In this document: one piece after another, positions 22,980-35,854 of the stretch | Position numbering within the stretch: position 1 is the first letter of the stretch | How the letters are laid out: each line of letters begins with the position of its first letter | DNA from: Lumbricus terrestris | Taxonomy: Eukaryota; Annelida; Clitellata; Crassiclitellata; Lumbricidae | Reading direction: 5' to 3' | Assembly: GCA_949752735.1 (NCBI GenBank) | Contig: OX457047.1 | Coordinates: 33,612,363-33,676,362, forward strand | DNA length: 64,000 nt | Notes under the pieces: generated by a model | The model's database searches: none | Seen by the model: the letters and a program-made list of their open reading frames with translations, nothing else | What the model was told of the DNA's origin: nothing | Translations under genes and position numbers: made by a program

Positions 22980-24530
22980 TTATTTCTGTCTGTCTGTCTG
23001 CCGGTTCCTGTCTGACTGTTCCAGGTGTTCCTGTCTGTTTGTTCCTGTCTGTCTCATACTGTCTGTCTGTTCCAGTCTGTCTGCTTCTGTCTGTCTGCTT
23101 CTGTCTGTCTGTTCTTGTCTGTCTGCTTCTGTCTGTCTGTTCCTGTCTGTCTGCTTCTGTCTGTCTGTTCTTGTCTGTCTGCTTCTGTCTGACTGTTCCA
23201 GTCTGTCTGTCTGTTCCAATCTGTCTGCTTCTGTCTGTCTGTTCTTGTCTGTCTGTTCCTGTCTGTCTGTTCCTGTCTGTCTGTTCCAGTCTGTCTGTTC
23301 CTGTCTGTTTGTTTCAGTCTGTCTGTCTGTTCCAATCTGTCTGCTTCTGTCTGTCTGTTCTTGTCTGTCTGTTTCTGTCTGACTGTTCCAGTCTGTCTGT
23401 CTGTTTCTGTCTGTCTGTTCCAGTCTGTCTGTCTGTTCCTGTCTGTCTGCTTCTGTCTGTCTGTTCTTGTCTGTCTGTTTCTGTCTGTCTGCTTCTGTCT
23501 GTCTGTTCCTGTCTGTCTGTTCCAGTCTGTCTGTTCCTGTCTGTTTGTTTCAGTCTGTCTGTTCCAGTCTGTCTGTCTGTTCCAATCTGTCTGCTTCTGT
23601 CTGTCTGTTCTTGTCTGTCTGTTTCTGTCTGTCTGCTTCTGTCTGTCTGTTCCTGTCTGTTTGTTTCAGTCTGTCTGTTCCAGTCTGTCTGTCTGTTCCA
23701 ATCTGTCTGCTTCTGTCTGTCTGTTCTTGTCTGTCTGTTTCTGTCTGACTGTTCCAGTCTGTCTGTCTGTTTCTGTCTGTCTGTTCCAGTCTGTCTGTCT
23801 GTTCCTGTCTGTCTGCTTCTGTCTGTCTGCTTCTGTCTGTCTGTTCCTGTCTGTCTGTTCCTGTCTGACTGTTCCAGTCTGTCTGTCTGTTCCAATCTGT
23901 CTGCTTCTGTCTGTCTGTTCTTGTCTGTCTGTTTCTGTCTGTCTGCTTCTGTCTGTCTGTTCCTGTCTGTCTGTTCCAGTCTGTCTGTTCCTGTCTGTTT
24001 GTTTCAGTCTGTCTGTTCCAGTCTGTCTGTCTGTTCCAATCTGTCTGCTTCTGTCTGTCTGTTCTTGTCTGTCTGTTTCTGTCTGTCTGCTTCTGTCTGT
24101 CTGTTCTTGTCTGTCTGTTTCTGTCTGACTGTTCCAGTCTGTCTGTCTGTTTCTGTCTGTCTGTTCCAGTCTGTCTGTTCCAGTCTGTCTGTCTGTTCCA
24201 ATCTGTCTGCTTCTGTCTGTCTGTTCTTGTCTGTCTGTTTCTGTCTGTCTGCTTCTGTCTGTCTGTTCTTGTCTGTCTGTTTCTGTCTGACTGTTCCAGT
24301 CTGTCTGTCTGTTCCTGTCTGTTTGTTTCAGTCTGTCTGTTCCAGTCTGTCTGTCTGTTCCAATCTGTCTGCTTCTGTCTGTCTGTTCTTGTCTGTCTGT
24401 TTCTGTCTGACTGTTCCAGTCTGTCTGTCTGTTCCTGTCTGTCTGTTCCAGTCTGTCTGTCCCAATCTGTCTGTTCCTGTCTGTCTGTTTCTGTCTGTCT
24501 GTTTCTGTCTGTCTGTTCCTGTCTGCCTCG
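22980..24530. repeat. 1.5-kb CTGT-derived low-complexity tract
   Basis: CTGTCTGTTCCTGTCTGTCT, with TTCCAG, TTCTTG, TTTCTG and CTTCTG variants, repeats with an underlying 15-bp or 4-bp periodicity. Because the variants seldom create stops, both strands carry long open frames (the longest is plus strand 23039-24769, plus several on minus). These are repeat artefacts: the predicted peptides are pure CLSVP/CLSAS or DRQEQT repeats with no domain. Confidence 0.93.
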
Positions 24531-26009
24531 TCTTCTGTCTGCACATCACAACAAATGTCTGCAAAAATTGGAGTCTAGCGTTTTCACAGCACCAGGTCAT
24601 GGTGCTGGCTGCTGAGCAAATAAACAATGCCTGCGAAATTACATCGAACCATTTTCACATCCACAGAATATTCTCATTTTCTACATTTTTCCCAGTCATT
24701 ATCACGACCCATGGATATTATCATGTTTTCCTTCCAGACCAGTTTTCACACTTATCATCATCATCATAATTATAATTATTACAGTATCCATCAGTATACA
24801 TACTGTACTATTACAACATTTGAACAATCACCCAAATTGACACAATTAATTGTCAATTATCCTTTCCCCAATAAGCTGCCAGAACAAATTTTAACTAGGA
24901 AACGCCAGCTCGTTAAATAACTGAGTCAGTCATTTAATAGCTTCTACACACACTCACTCACACACATATATATATATATTTGCATATAAATATGTATGCA
25001 TGCATTATGCATAAATATGCGTGTGTGCATGTAATATGTATGTGCTTTTATAATTTTTATCGATTACATATGTTTATTACCATTTCTGTACACCAGAATG
25101 AGGATAGCAATTGGTAAAATAAAGAATATCCTTATCCTGCTATGTGCTGTGTGTATATTCATGCACTGTGCACATATATGTATGTGTTTCGCTTAAATGT
25201 ACACATAGGCTTCAGTATGCATATTAATGATCAAAGTACAAAACTGCATGCTTTTTATATGCATACGCAGGCTCACACGTTTACATAATACATACATACA
25301 TATATGTGCAAATATGCACACAAAAACACATGGATAATACATGACATTGTGGACACGCATAAAATATTAACATCTAGTTAACATAAAGTTAGGCATGCTT
25401 GCATCTGTTTGCGTTCTTTATGGCATGTCTGGTAACCACCCAGATACTACAAGCTATTCCAGATCCTGACTTAAACTGCCGAGCACTAAAAGGAACATTC
25501 ACATACAGTAGAAACACTTGAATGTTGAATGCCCAAGGTTACACTTCCACGTCAACCGCATTCTCAATTCAATTCCCATCCCTGCGGACAGAATCTCGTA
25601 GCCACAATTCCACTCACACTCTTAAAACTATGTCTAGCACCAGAAGATACAAGCGTGGCTTATACTTTAAACAACGTCTAAAAAGCACACACCTTAGACC
25701 CTAAATAATCCGACTTACGATCAATCAATCTATCTGTGATTCTTATTGCCACATCTGTACGTATGCAACTAAGCACTGTGTCAACGCTAACATGAAAGCT
25801 GCGCTGGTTCCCTATTCAGTTTTAGTCAACTCTCATTGATCAGTATTTTTGGCTCACTGAGAATATAATGTCCTATTAATAATGAGGATTATTTATTTCC
25901 AGCAGTATGGTTCATAGGAGCTTAGGATTCCTGATATACAGTTCTCATTTGCTAACTGATTAGAGTCTCTAGAAAACCAGATATCAAAACACAACAAAGA
26001 AACATACAC

Positions 26010-26155
26010 ACACAGTCGCACACATGCACACACACACACACATGCACACACACACACCAGCATGTACGCACAAATACAAACTCAAACACAAGCACACACA
26101 CCAGCACGCCTGCCCACACACACAAACTCAAACACAAGCACACACACACTTTGAC
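26010..26155. repeat. CA-rich microsatellite
   Basis: Interrupted (CA)n with ACACACAAACTCAAACACAAG variants. Non-coding, within intron 2. Confidence 0.9.
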
Positions 26156-27031
26156 ATTGTACATATGTTCAAGCTAACCTTAAGCACCCATTTTGCCTTC
26201 AGCTCTCACTGTATGACACGAGTTTACACTTCAACCTGCTATCACTGGGACAAATTACAGCCTGAACAATTAACCATGTATTGAAACTGGCGATAACCCT
26301 GTACTCAACGCCAATGAACTGCTTTTTCCTTCTCGTAAAACGAAAACACACATGCAGGCAGATAGAAATAACAGCAGAGATGTGAAAGAGGAACTGAATT
26401 GTGGAGAATGCAAGTTATTATGCAACGGACACAGCCAGAGAAAACAATATTACCACAATGCACCCAAGAGATATATACATCACAATCGTCAACCCCAGAG
26501 ATCTGACGCTAAACGAATTCCTATTTGTAAGTCTCAACCAGACACACAATAACAACACTGTATGCAAAGGAGTCTCGCCAACAGACAAACTAGTTATCAC
26601 ACAATAAAGCCACCATGCACAAACACATTGATGAGCGAGAGAGAGAGAGAGAGAGACAATAAACAGTTTTATGAGTTGCCAAAACCACTCCAACGACAAG
26701 AAACTGATTTACCACTTCTGAACAACCACTCTGACACAATGCAGTGCTCATGAATAAGTCGGTGCCCTGCACTTATCCTTCGAGTAGCACTTCAGCAAAA
26801 AGGAGTTTACGATTACGATTACAATGTGATAAATCACAATGTAGTGGTATCGTTAGGCAAATAAGTCATCTCACAGCTAAACAACCAAGCAATAACCTCA
26901 GTCTCGAGACAAACAACCTATCAGAAAAACAGCTCAGCAAAAAAAAAAACTGAGAACTACAATTAGACAAATTGACTCCTATACCTATAATTATCAGACT
27001 CTTGAGTTACAGAAGTGATACCACAACGTAC

Positions 27032-27215
27032 CATTGTTTGACTCGCACCAGACAATGCCCTCCAGTACAACGTGGGTGCCAGGCTCGCACGCCCCGAGGC
27101 AGTCTGGGTCGGTCATCACCCCCACGTTGTACGTCACGGTACCAGCATCCCGCTTCATCGTTCTCGACGTAGTAGATGACGACGAAGATGACGTCATCAT
27201 CATTTCAGAATCCAT
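27032..27215 (-). CDS. ZNF608/609: ZNF608/609 homologue, coding exon B (184 bp)
   Basis: The acceptor GTCTGTTTGCAG precedes the ATG at 27215; the donor G|GTACGT follows 27032. It encodes 61 codons plus one base: an MDSEMMM start, a Ser/Thr-rich run, then [20 protein letters not shown] and [11 protein letters not shown]. This matches the conserved [20 protein letters not shown] followed by VW of ZNF608/609. It enters in phase 0 directly after the KSEK of exon A; human ZNF609 likewise reads KSEKME at that point. Residues 260-320 of the model. Because it opens with an in-frame ATG, a transcript starting in the preceding intron could begin translation here. Confidence 0.95.
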
Positions 27216-27878
27216 CTGCAAACAGACAAATACCAATCGCATAATCTCGACAGTAAATTCAACGCCTCTGTGAATTCGTTATACACACATACGCTACCCC
27301 CCAGCCCCCCCCCCCGTTAACCAACGTTGAGGCACGTTGCCGGATAAGAGGCCGATAAAGAAAGCTTTAAAATGCAAACTGAAACGGCAACAATGCCCAC
27401 TCAGGCGGTGCACACACGCGGTTAACCAAAACAGTGCTATGCTTGTGTGGTACAATGTCACCGTCTGACCTGTGCTCAAAGCGCACTTAACCCTTGCAGT
27501 ATATAAGTAACATGGGCTTGGCAGTGAACAGTGTAAGCTTAATATTCAAAAGGATTTATGTTATTTGAGAACGTAGTTGTGTCAGAAATGTGTCAGAATA
27601 TTATGTATGAGACAGTCAGTGTCACTGCGTCAGTAATAATAATAATAACATTAAAAAATACTAATAACAATTTAGTAAGGCTGAGAAGGGGGCACTGTGC
27701 ACGAGTTAAAAAAATACACGAAGCCACAATACACTAAAAGAAAAGGCTGACACCATATATTGAAACAAGGCAAAATTCTTTTGTTATTTTCATGGCATGA
27801 TTGAATTTCCTGGACTTTGTTGCAAATATCTATGCAACACCTTCATGCATAGATGTATGTACTATGTATGTCTGTATG

Positions 27879-28180
27879 CATAGGTGGAGTTTAATCAGGG
27901 GAGAAGGCCCAGATTCAGCTTTTTTACCATGTAAATGGTATCTTTTCCCGGGCTTAGCCCCCCCCCCACCCCCAAGAAGGTGCAGACTCATAAATTTGTT
28001 CGAGAAAAATTTCTCTTTTTACGAACGAAACTTCAATTGAATGACTAAAAAAGTCATCAACTTTTAGGGCCGAGAAAATATTGTCGGCACACAGCTCGTT
28101 CTTGATCAAGTCTCTGTCCCAACAAAGCCCAAGTTTTTTTTTAGTTCCCCCTCCAGAACTGAAACCAAACTCCGCCCATG
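27879..28180. mobile_element. hAT-type non-autonomous element (MITE), 302 bp
   Basis: The left end CATAGGTGGAGTTTAATCAG and the right end (CATGGGCGGAGTTTGGTTTC on the other strand) form a TIR of about 15 bp with three mismatches. Flanks TCTGTATG (27871-27878) and TCTGTTTG (28181-28188) match at 7 of 8 bases. Inside are C-rich and G-rich runs near the ends, like the element at 5733-6068. No coding capacity. Confidence 0.75.
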
Positions 28181-28345
28181 TCTGTTTGTCTGTCTGTATG
28201 CACGCATGTACACTTGTATAGTTATATTTCATGCACACGACCTTTGCAAAATAAACTCACACATCCTAAACCCTCTGAGAAACTAGACATGATAGGCCTA
28301 CCACAATACAAACAGGGGCATCAAGCCACAGCATAAAAACAAACA

Positions 28346-28376
28346 AACAGGGCGCATTCACTACATTTTCAAAGCA
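28346..28376 (+). repeat. Exact 31-bp direct repeat, copy 1
   Basis: The stretch starting AACAGGGCGCATTCACTACA and ending TTTTCAAAGCA is identical to 29662-29692, 1.3 kb away. No other copy was seen in the window. Confidence 0.85.
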
Positions 28377-28379
28377 GTC

Positions 28380-29300
28380 CCGCCCCTGTCCGGGTTATAA
28401 ATTCTGTAAATTCGCGCCAATCAGACGGTAAAATCGTCGGCAACACGAGATGTTCCCTTCTCGATCGTCCGACAGGAACTCAAACAAAACATTTCTTGCC
28501 TTTCCTGAAAACCGATTAACACCAGACCATTCGAAGCCTTCCCGGAACTGCAACATCGCTGGGCCAAATGCACAGCTGACGGGGCCGGGTATGGAGAAGG
28601 AACGGTGGAGGAAGGAAACCCTGGGAGAATTGAAACTGGGACGAACGGGACAGACAGCCAGCTAGCTAGCTATCTGAGCGGCCGAAAAATCAATGGCGGA
28701 CGAGGAGACGAGACGACAGCCATTACAGTAGAGCAAGGCAAGAACAGTAATTAGTCAAGTCTGAGAAGACGGGCGGATGGACAGACGGAGGGGGTGTTGG
28801 GGAAGGGCCGGAGGGCGTGCGGAGGAAGAGCCGGAGGAGGTTGCGGTGGAACGCGGAGGAAGGGTCGGAGGGGGCGCGGTGGAAGGGCCGGGGAAGAGAG
28901 GGGCGCGGTGGAAGGGCCGGGGAGAGAGGGCCGGAGGGGTATGGCAGGCAAGCTTCAATATAATATCGGTGCAATCTTCTCGTATATATGGGCTCATTGG
29001 ACGGCCATTAATCAGACAAACTACACTTGATAATTGAGGAGAGGAGAAGGCTAGAAGTGCTGGCCAACCACACCTGCTGCCTCCTCGCGACAATCAATAG
29101 CCGGCTTGCAATTATCATAAATGAATGTAGTATTCGCCAGATTCGTATAGGCAAGCATGCAGACAGCTAGGCAGGCAGCCAGCCGGCCAGCCCAACCTCC
29201 CCCAGTCCCTCTACCACCCTATCGAACCCGGACTGCTGTGATGCTGCCGAGGCCCCGCTGGCTAGATAAACCCGACAGCAGGGACCATTATCCAGCCAGA
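28380..29300 (-). promoter_or_regulatory. Candidate internal promoter of the ZNF608/609 gene
   Basis: This GC- and CpG-rich interval stands out in AT-rich intron 1. It contains CCCGCCCC (Sp1-like) and CGCGCCAATCAG (CCAAT box) near 28380-28425, and a G-rich tract at 28785-28940. It lies 1.2-2 kb upstream of exon B, which begins with ATG, so it could drive a short isoform lacking exon A. The orientation is assumed; no TATA box or defined start is visible. Confidence 0.25.
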
Positions 29301-29661
29301 ACACCACCGAAAAAGCCTAAACAAAGCCGAACATTTATTCACTCGACCCGCTGTGACATCTGCGCGGCCGGAACAACGCTGTCAGTCACGTAATTAATAA
29401 ATAGCAGGAAGCCGTTTCGAACAAGACAACATTATTAATTTTTATTAGTCAACCGAATTACCCCCGTCGGCCAAAAGCCTCGGATCCTCTTATTCTAATG
29501 TTACAAATCGTTTGCAATAACAATCCAGTCAGGCTAATCAAATGATTGCAACACGACCGTTTATAACCTTACACACCACGACTAACATCCGTGTGACTAG
29601 CCTATCAATCAACAATAACAAACCGAATGTACAATGGATATCTTAACAGGATAGTAATTAC

Positions 29662-29692
29662 AACAGGGCGCATTCACTACATTTTCAAAGCA
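29662..29692 (+). repeat. Exact 31-bp direct repeat, copy 2
   Basis: Identical to 28346-28376. The sequence on either side differs from that of copy 1. Confidence 0.85.
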
Positions 29693-30656
29693 CACTCAGA
29701 CTTTTTTGGCACAGTATCATTTTAGGTCTTCTTCAATGTAGTAACCATACATTCATTTTCATGGTTTAAAGTCATTTTCAGTTAGTAACCACAATTTCGT
29801 TCTAGATTATTTTCAGTATGATAACCATGCACAACATCATTTTCGCGACATTTAAGCAACTGCTTAATGTAAACTATTGTAACATGTTACAACGTTCGAG
29901 GACACATGTAGAGTATGAAGATCATCATCATTCATCAATCACTTAACATAAATGTCATCAACCTTCAGACTCTTTGCTGAAAGTCATCTATAAGCCTACG
30001 CAATAACAAGTCAGTTATAGGCCTAGGCCTTTTGGTTGGTACTAAGTAGTAAAATACACATCACGCAACTGAGAGCAAAACTGGAAGCAATATTACATGG
30101 AAAAGCCTTTAAGCTACAGTATTAAACTACAGTTAGAAACATCCAAATCTACTAAATGGCTTGAGTTATTATAATGCACCTTTTTTCCCGAACACAATCC
30201 ACTAAATAGAAGATCAATTTCAGATAAGTAACAACAGTATCGGTTTCATATCACCCGAATGCACTTGAACACAATATTATACCGAAACCCGGTTGAAGAG
30301 GATGTTACAAAGAACATCCTAAGTAAATATACAAATCCTTGCATTTGAAGTTGCAACCTCTTTACCCAAAACAATTCAGCGAGTAGCATGCCCATCCATG
30401 AAATGTTAAAGTCTTATTTTAGATTCTAACTACAGCCACCAGGAGAATAAAAAATAGTCTCTTGCTGCAGACTTGTTAAATAAATGACCTAAGGGAAGGA
30501 AATGCCTGAACTCCACAAACCACGGATGTTGTACAATGTAGATGTCTGTTATAACTCTGACTGATCCTCTTGGCTCTATATACTGCAGCTGGCAAGTACC
30601 TTTCCCTAGAACTAAGCACCAACAGCCACAGCAGATGCATCCACTACACGAGAAAG

Positions 30657-31150
30657 AATGGCTTCAGGAGAAGAAGCAGGAGGAGGAGATGGAAAAGAAG
30701 CATAGGAAGAAGAAGTAGGAAAAACAGAAGCGAAGAAGGAGGAGAAGGAGAACGAGGATGAAGAAAGGAAGAAGTGTAGGAAGAAGAAAAAAGAGCTGCA
30801 TTAGGAATAGGAGGAGGGTAAAGAAAAGAATAGGAGGTGGAAAAGAAAAAATAAAAGCGTAGGAAGGAAGAAAACAGAACTGATTGAAGATTGCTGATTG
30901 AAGATGGAGAGATGGAGCATTAAAAAATAGCAACTGGCTGAATAGGTGGTGGAGGACGAGGAGGAGGAGGAGGATAAGTGCAAGTGAAGTGAGAAGTATG
31001 AACAGCAGGAGAGAGCAAGATGAAGGTGAGAGAAAAACGGAGGAAAGAGAAGCAACAGGAACACAGCTCAGGAAAGAAAAGATAAAGAGTGGGAAGAGAA
31101 GAAGAAAAGAGGAGAAATGGGAGGAAAAGATGGGAGGCGGGGAGGGATAG
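30657..31150. repeat. Purine-rich GAAGAAGGAGG tract
   Basis: Nearly 500 bp of A/G-rich sequence (the other strand is polypyrimidine). Open frames on both strands are composition artefacts rich in Lys/Arg/Glu or Leu/Phe/Ser. Confidence 0.85.
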
Positions 31151-33390
31151 AGGAGAACGCTGCCAGGCACCTGTCAGTTCTAACCAGGCTCTTTTCTTGT
31201 CAGTTACCATTTCATCAGAGGAAACGGTGCACTGGGTTCCATGGACTTCCAAGCCTTCTCGCTCCATCTTCAATCAACAGTTCCCGGAAACACTACATCC
31301 GCCCGCAGCCACTGCAACCATTCACCATGCAATACATCCAAGAAAGCAGCCGAAAACAAGAAAGCAGTCTGACCCTCACACCAAGAATAGTAGCAGTGTG
31401 AATTGACCAGAAATGAGGTAGTAATTATATATGAATAAAAATACAATATGATCATATTTTTGTAATGTTCTTCCCCCCCACCACCCTCAGCAGCTGCGTT
31501 GTTGCTGCACATGAATAACGAGATATATGCACAATTGCACATGTACACTTGTGCAGTTGTACATTCATAGAAATAAACACACACACAAAACATACATATA
31601 AAAACAACTAAGAACAAATTAATCATTTTCAAATCTTATCTATTGCATTGCACCAGAAATGATTTTATAAAGCAGATGAAGAGAAAAACACGTGATAGAA
31701 AAATAAGCCTTTAAAAATTGCTACACCACAAGTCTTTACATAAGTGATTGATTTGAGCACAAGCAAAATAAATTAACATAATACGCGCTATACAAGTCTC
31801 ACATATAGTCACAGATTTTACTCACGACGGACACAGAAATCGACCTATAAATCAAATAATTAACATTTTTCTATAAAAACATATTCCTGCAATTGTCCCA
31901 GAGTTTAACAGATCTCGCTTACATCTCCTATATAAATATCTGAACCCATTTAGCAAAGCAAGTAGTCTTTAGTGTGTGCTAGTGTTGTAATGTGCTATTG
32001 TCAGTGTTAGTGGCAATGCGTGTGTGTGAGTGTCAAATGTCAATGTATGCATGTCAGTGTGTGTATGTGTGTGTGAGTATGTGTGTGTGTGCATGCATAT
32101 GACTCAACTAGGTAAAAAATTAATAAAAAATGAGAACTGAAAAATCATGAACATGATGAAAATCTTGCATCGACAAGCAATCAAGCCAGTCTGATCTTTT
32201 TAATGGCAAGACCAAAATCAATTATAAAAATCGTCGAAGCCGTTCTCAGCATGTTCCTCAAATACTTTAGACTGCAGTTCAGAGAAAAACTCACACAATG
32301 CAAATGGCCGATCTGATCTCCTAGCGGCAGCCGATGATTTGAATTTAACAGATCGCACGAATGACTAGAACACAAAACCTTTACGAGCAGACGACCAGGA
32401 TGAGCCTACAAAACGCACCCACGAAGCCAAAATTCTCAACAACAACAGGACCCTAAACGCATATATGCACCAACGCCGAACACCATTAACAATGAACAGG
32501 ACTGTCATCTCTGCTCATCGAGACTGGTCGTAGTCGTGCGATGGTAGTAGTAAGTTAGTAGCTCTGCCAGGCACTTGATCCGTCTATCAGCGCCTATAAA
32601 GATTTGCCAGTTGACAAGGACATCGCCTTCAATTGGTTTCTCAAGTGTTTGGCTTCTCAAGACGATCGACATCGCTGGGGGTGCGGGTGGTGGGGGGTGG
32701 TCGTCGGGAGGGAGTGGGCAAAACTGTCCGGATGAATTCTACATTCTTGTTGGGTAATTTATTCAACTTAGACTCGCGGTTAACTGATTGCCAACATGAT
32801 CTGGGCGGTGGCCTTTGTATGCGCTCTGTCCCACGCCGTTGGTTGTAACGTCCTGCTGATGTACTCTGAACCTACACTACTGCCGTCTCACTGGTGCACT
32901 TTGAACCACCTATTTTGTTTAACTAACAAATGTCGACCAGGCTGAAAGAGACGCAGGCTAATAAAGTTGTCCAGTTGAGTGTATCATTACAAATCTTCAG
33001 ACAGTGTCAGCCACAACGGGAACCTCACTTATCAACAGATCTCTTCACTCCTCCCTCTTCCTCTCCCATACCCCCCCCCCCGCTCCTTATCACCAGCCAC
33101 AATTTAAGTGATAAAGCGGATAGTCTACTTGCCATCTCTGGTAGGCTACATTCCGTACAATGGAAAACCAATCAGTACATATTCATTTATCAGTATCAAA
33201 TGCGTAAGAGGGGTGGGGGCCGCGGCAGTCTTTATGGCGGTCTACACAATAGGTACTTGACGCTCACAAACAAAAGCCCATTTTCTCACGCAGCAATACA
33301 TGCAGAAGAGACTGGGGGGGGGGGTATGGCCAACCAATCTAATGGCACCAAGTAAACTGCCCCATAATAAAGATTGTCACTGGGCCATAT

Positions 33391-33452
33391 CAAAGGTGAT
33401 TAGTGTCGCCCTCCTCCTTTCTCCAAGCTTGGTACTGGCACCGCCATAATAC
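33391..33452 (+). repeat. Isolated copy of the 146-bp repeat core motif
   Basis: CAAAGGTGATTAGTGTCGCC, CTCCTCC, AAGCTTGGTACTGGCACC matches the core of the 146-bp repeats at 62650, 62796 and 62944 (AAAGATNATTAGCGNCG, CCCTCCTCC, AAGGCTTTGGACTTGCAC). The match spans about 60 bp with several differences. The function is unknown. Confidence 0.6.
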
Positions 33453-35511
33453 GAGCAGCAGTGGCCACATAATACGCTGATAATGGTCATTTATACGCTA
33501 CACTCTTCCTCTGACACGGTCACAGTCTGGCCACGGAGCCGCCGCCGGAGGAGCCCCCTGGGAGCGAAGACAATCCTAATTAGGTCATCAGTATTTACGA
33601 CTTGTACAAACCCCGTTGAGTCCGAGGAACATTTGTCCCGGCGTCAGCACTGACTGCTATTGGGACGGTCCAAAAGCAATTTCCACCCTGCATCCTTGCA
33701 GATCATTTGACTCTGACCAGCCCCCCTCACCCCACCCACTCTCCTCCTCTTCTCCTTTTCCCATCTGGCTCCCAGCCTTCCCCTCCCAGCGTTTATGACC
33801 ATGAAATTAATGCTCTGCGCGAAGGCTGCGCGGCGGGTGTTGTGATACTCGCTCTATGATGCACGTCAAAAGTCCATAGACTACAACTATTGCTGAATTT
33901 ATAACACACGGTCGCCAGTAATTACTAGCCGCCTGCATGAAGGCTTACTCGATCCCCTTTCCCCCAGTCTGACCTCTGACCCCGGCAAGTGCTGTTGCTC
34001 CGGCATACCCTCTATGTTATCAAATGCAGAGCTCAAATGAAATCAGACACAACTGTTAAGAGCCACAGCTGCCCCTATAATACCTCTCCACACATGACAA
34101 TCAATGGTGATTTGATCAGTGTGCTTGCGTGTGTGTGTGTACCCATGTGTATGTAAATGTGTGCTCATATGTGTATGCATATGTGTGTGTGTGTGCATGT
34201 GGGTTGCATGTATGCATCATGTCTCACTGACAAATGCAGTTCATGATTAACGAGTTAATTTTTGCATTTATAAACGTCAATACATGATTTTTTTATAAGT
34301 AATTTTTCCCACAACTCTAAATGCTAAAGCCACTGGCGAAAAAATCATGATAAAATTCTGTCTTGCACAGTATATTACACCAATTTGTCACATACAAACT
34401 TCAACGCCTGCTATGCATTTTTAAGAAACCTTTTTTCAGCTTTCTTAACCCCAACAAAAAGCAGACAATACGACACCACCATATTTGCCCTGCTATGCTG
34501 AATCAGTCATTGGCTTCATAAAACTGTCTGAGAAATTGATACAGTCCATGAAGCCATCCACGTAAGACAGCCACAGTTACAAAACAACTCCATCACGGAT
34601 GGAGTTCAGAGCACAGACCCAACCAACACCCTGATATAAAACGTCCAAATAAGAGCTCAAAATTTTGATATTCAGCAGACATGCACGGCAATCAGAGGAG
34701 CCAAGCAAAAAGGAAGCAACTTATACAAACAATGATTCATTTCACCATTTAACAGTAATGACGTTTTATATCACCACTTAACTGAAGTTGGGCTTTCAAA
34801 AAAACCCAAGGATCGCACAACCTGAGTTTATATATACCCTGCACCGGCATGAACGTTCAAATGGTAAATCGTCTCAACAACTACACCTCTCACCACTTCC
34901 AAATCGGTTTGATGTTTGAGAAAAACCATGTACAACAAATATTGATAATATATAAGGTCTATAGATCAAAGGAATATAGTCCGAGGCTGAAATCAAAAAC
35001 AAGGAGCTTCATAAAAGTTGTGCTATGCGGCCGATATAGCTCACGTCCACTTGAACTCACATCAATATTTCTCTAGAGCCCCAATCAATGCGATAGGTGG
35101 CATTTATCAAACGCCGCCGGTAAGTGGGTATTTTATGTCGACATGAATTATTTATTGTAGGCAAATAACGAACGTTCAGGCTATGTATGTATGCATACCT
35201 CACACAGCAGAACGTCATGCAGATAAGCTGGGCAGCATTTTTAAACAGCTATAATCTAATAAATAAACGGTTAGAACCCTTCAGGTCGTGATAGGAATCA
35301 TGAGAAATACTTGAAAGAAACGTTAAGGCCTTACACTTGAAAGCACTGAAGACTAATTAATGGCAGATGAGCACACATCATAGATTGAAAATATGTCAAC
35401 AATAGCCATTGTTACCACATGCTGACATTTCATATAGATAAAATACAGGTTGCAGCACTCGAACTAAGAAACATAAATCATAACAACCAAAGCAATTGCA
35501 ATTAATAAACT

Positions 35512-35622
35512 TAATGAATGTGCAAGTCATATCAAAATGCTGATAAGTAATTTATGCTTACCGGGCAAGTAAAATCAATAATGAATGTGCAAGTCATATC
35601 ACAATGCTGATAAGTAATTATG
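35512..35622. repeat. Direct duplication of a 45-bp segment, 67 bp apart
   Basis: TAATGAATGTGCAAGTCATA followed by TCAAAATGCTGATAAGTAATT occurs at 35512 and, with two differences, again at 35579. It is a local tandem duplication in non-coding sequence. Confidence 0.85.
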
Positions 35623-35854
35623 TTTAGGTAACATGGCAATGCTAATACGTTTCAAAAATATTATTAAATTGCAACCAACTCTACATTAGTTTTCTCCTCG
35701 ACAACAATGTATAATCGACAAAAGCAATCATATTTATTTTACACAAAGATTCATCAATGACTAATACTCTTCAGCATTATAACAATAATAATAATAATAA
35801 TAACAATTTAATAATAATCAATATAATTATTATAATCAACTGTCCACAACTCAT

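Larger units (their letters stand above)
15315..27031 (-). other. Intron 2 of the ZNF608/609 gene (11.7 kb)
   Basis: The donor after exon B is G|GTACGT and the acceptor is TTTCAAG. It contains an old hAT-type MITE (15692-15877), a GT-rich tract (16746-16814), a 68-bp tandem array (17189-17495), a decayed 1.9-kb DNA transposon (18545-20488), a polypyrimidine patch (about 20870-20940), CA-rich tracts (21545-21690, 26010-26155), a mariner-type MITE (22370-22527) and a 1.5-kb CTGT-based tract (22980-24530). Sequence between these is AT-rich and shows no exon I recognise. Confidence 0.8.

Noticed and set aside
23039..24769. 576-residue plus-strand open frame and 190-290-residue minus-strand frames
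   Set aside because: They are translations of the CTGT tract; open on several frames at once, with no domain and no splice or start context.
28692..28780. ATGGCGGACGAGGAGACGAG as a start of a plus-strand gene
   Set aside because: The context looks start-like, but the frame does not lead to a recognisable exon and no donor with a family match follows.
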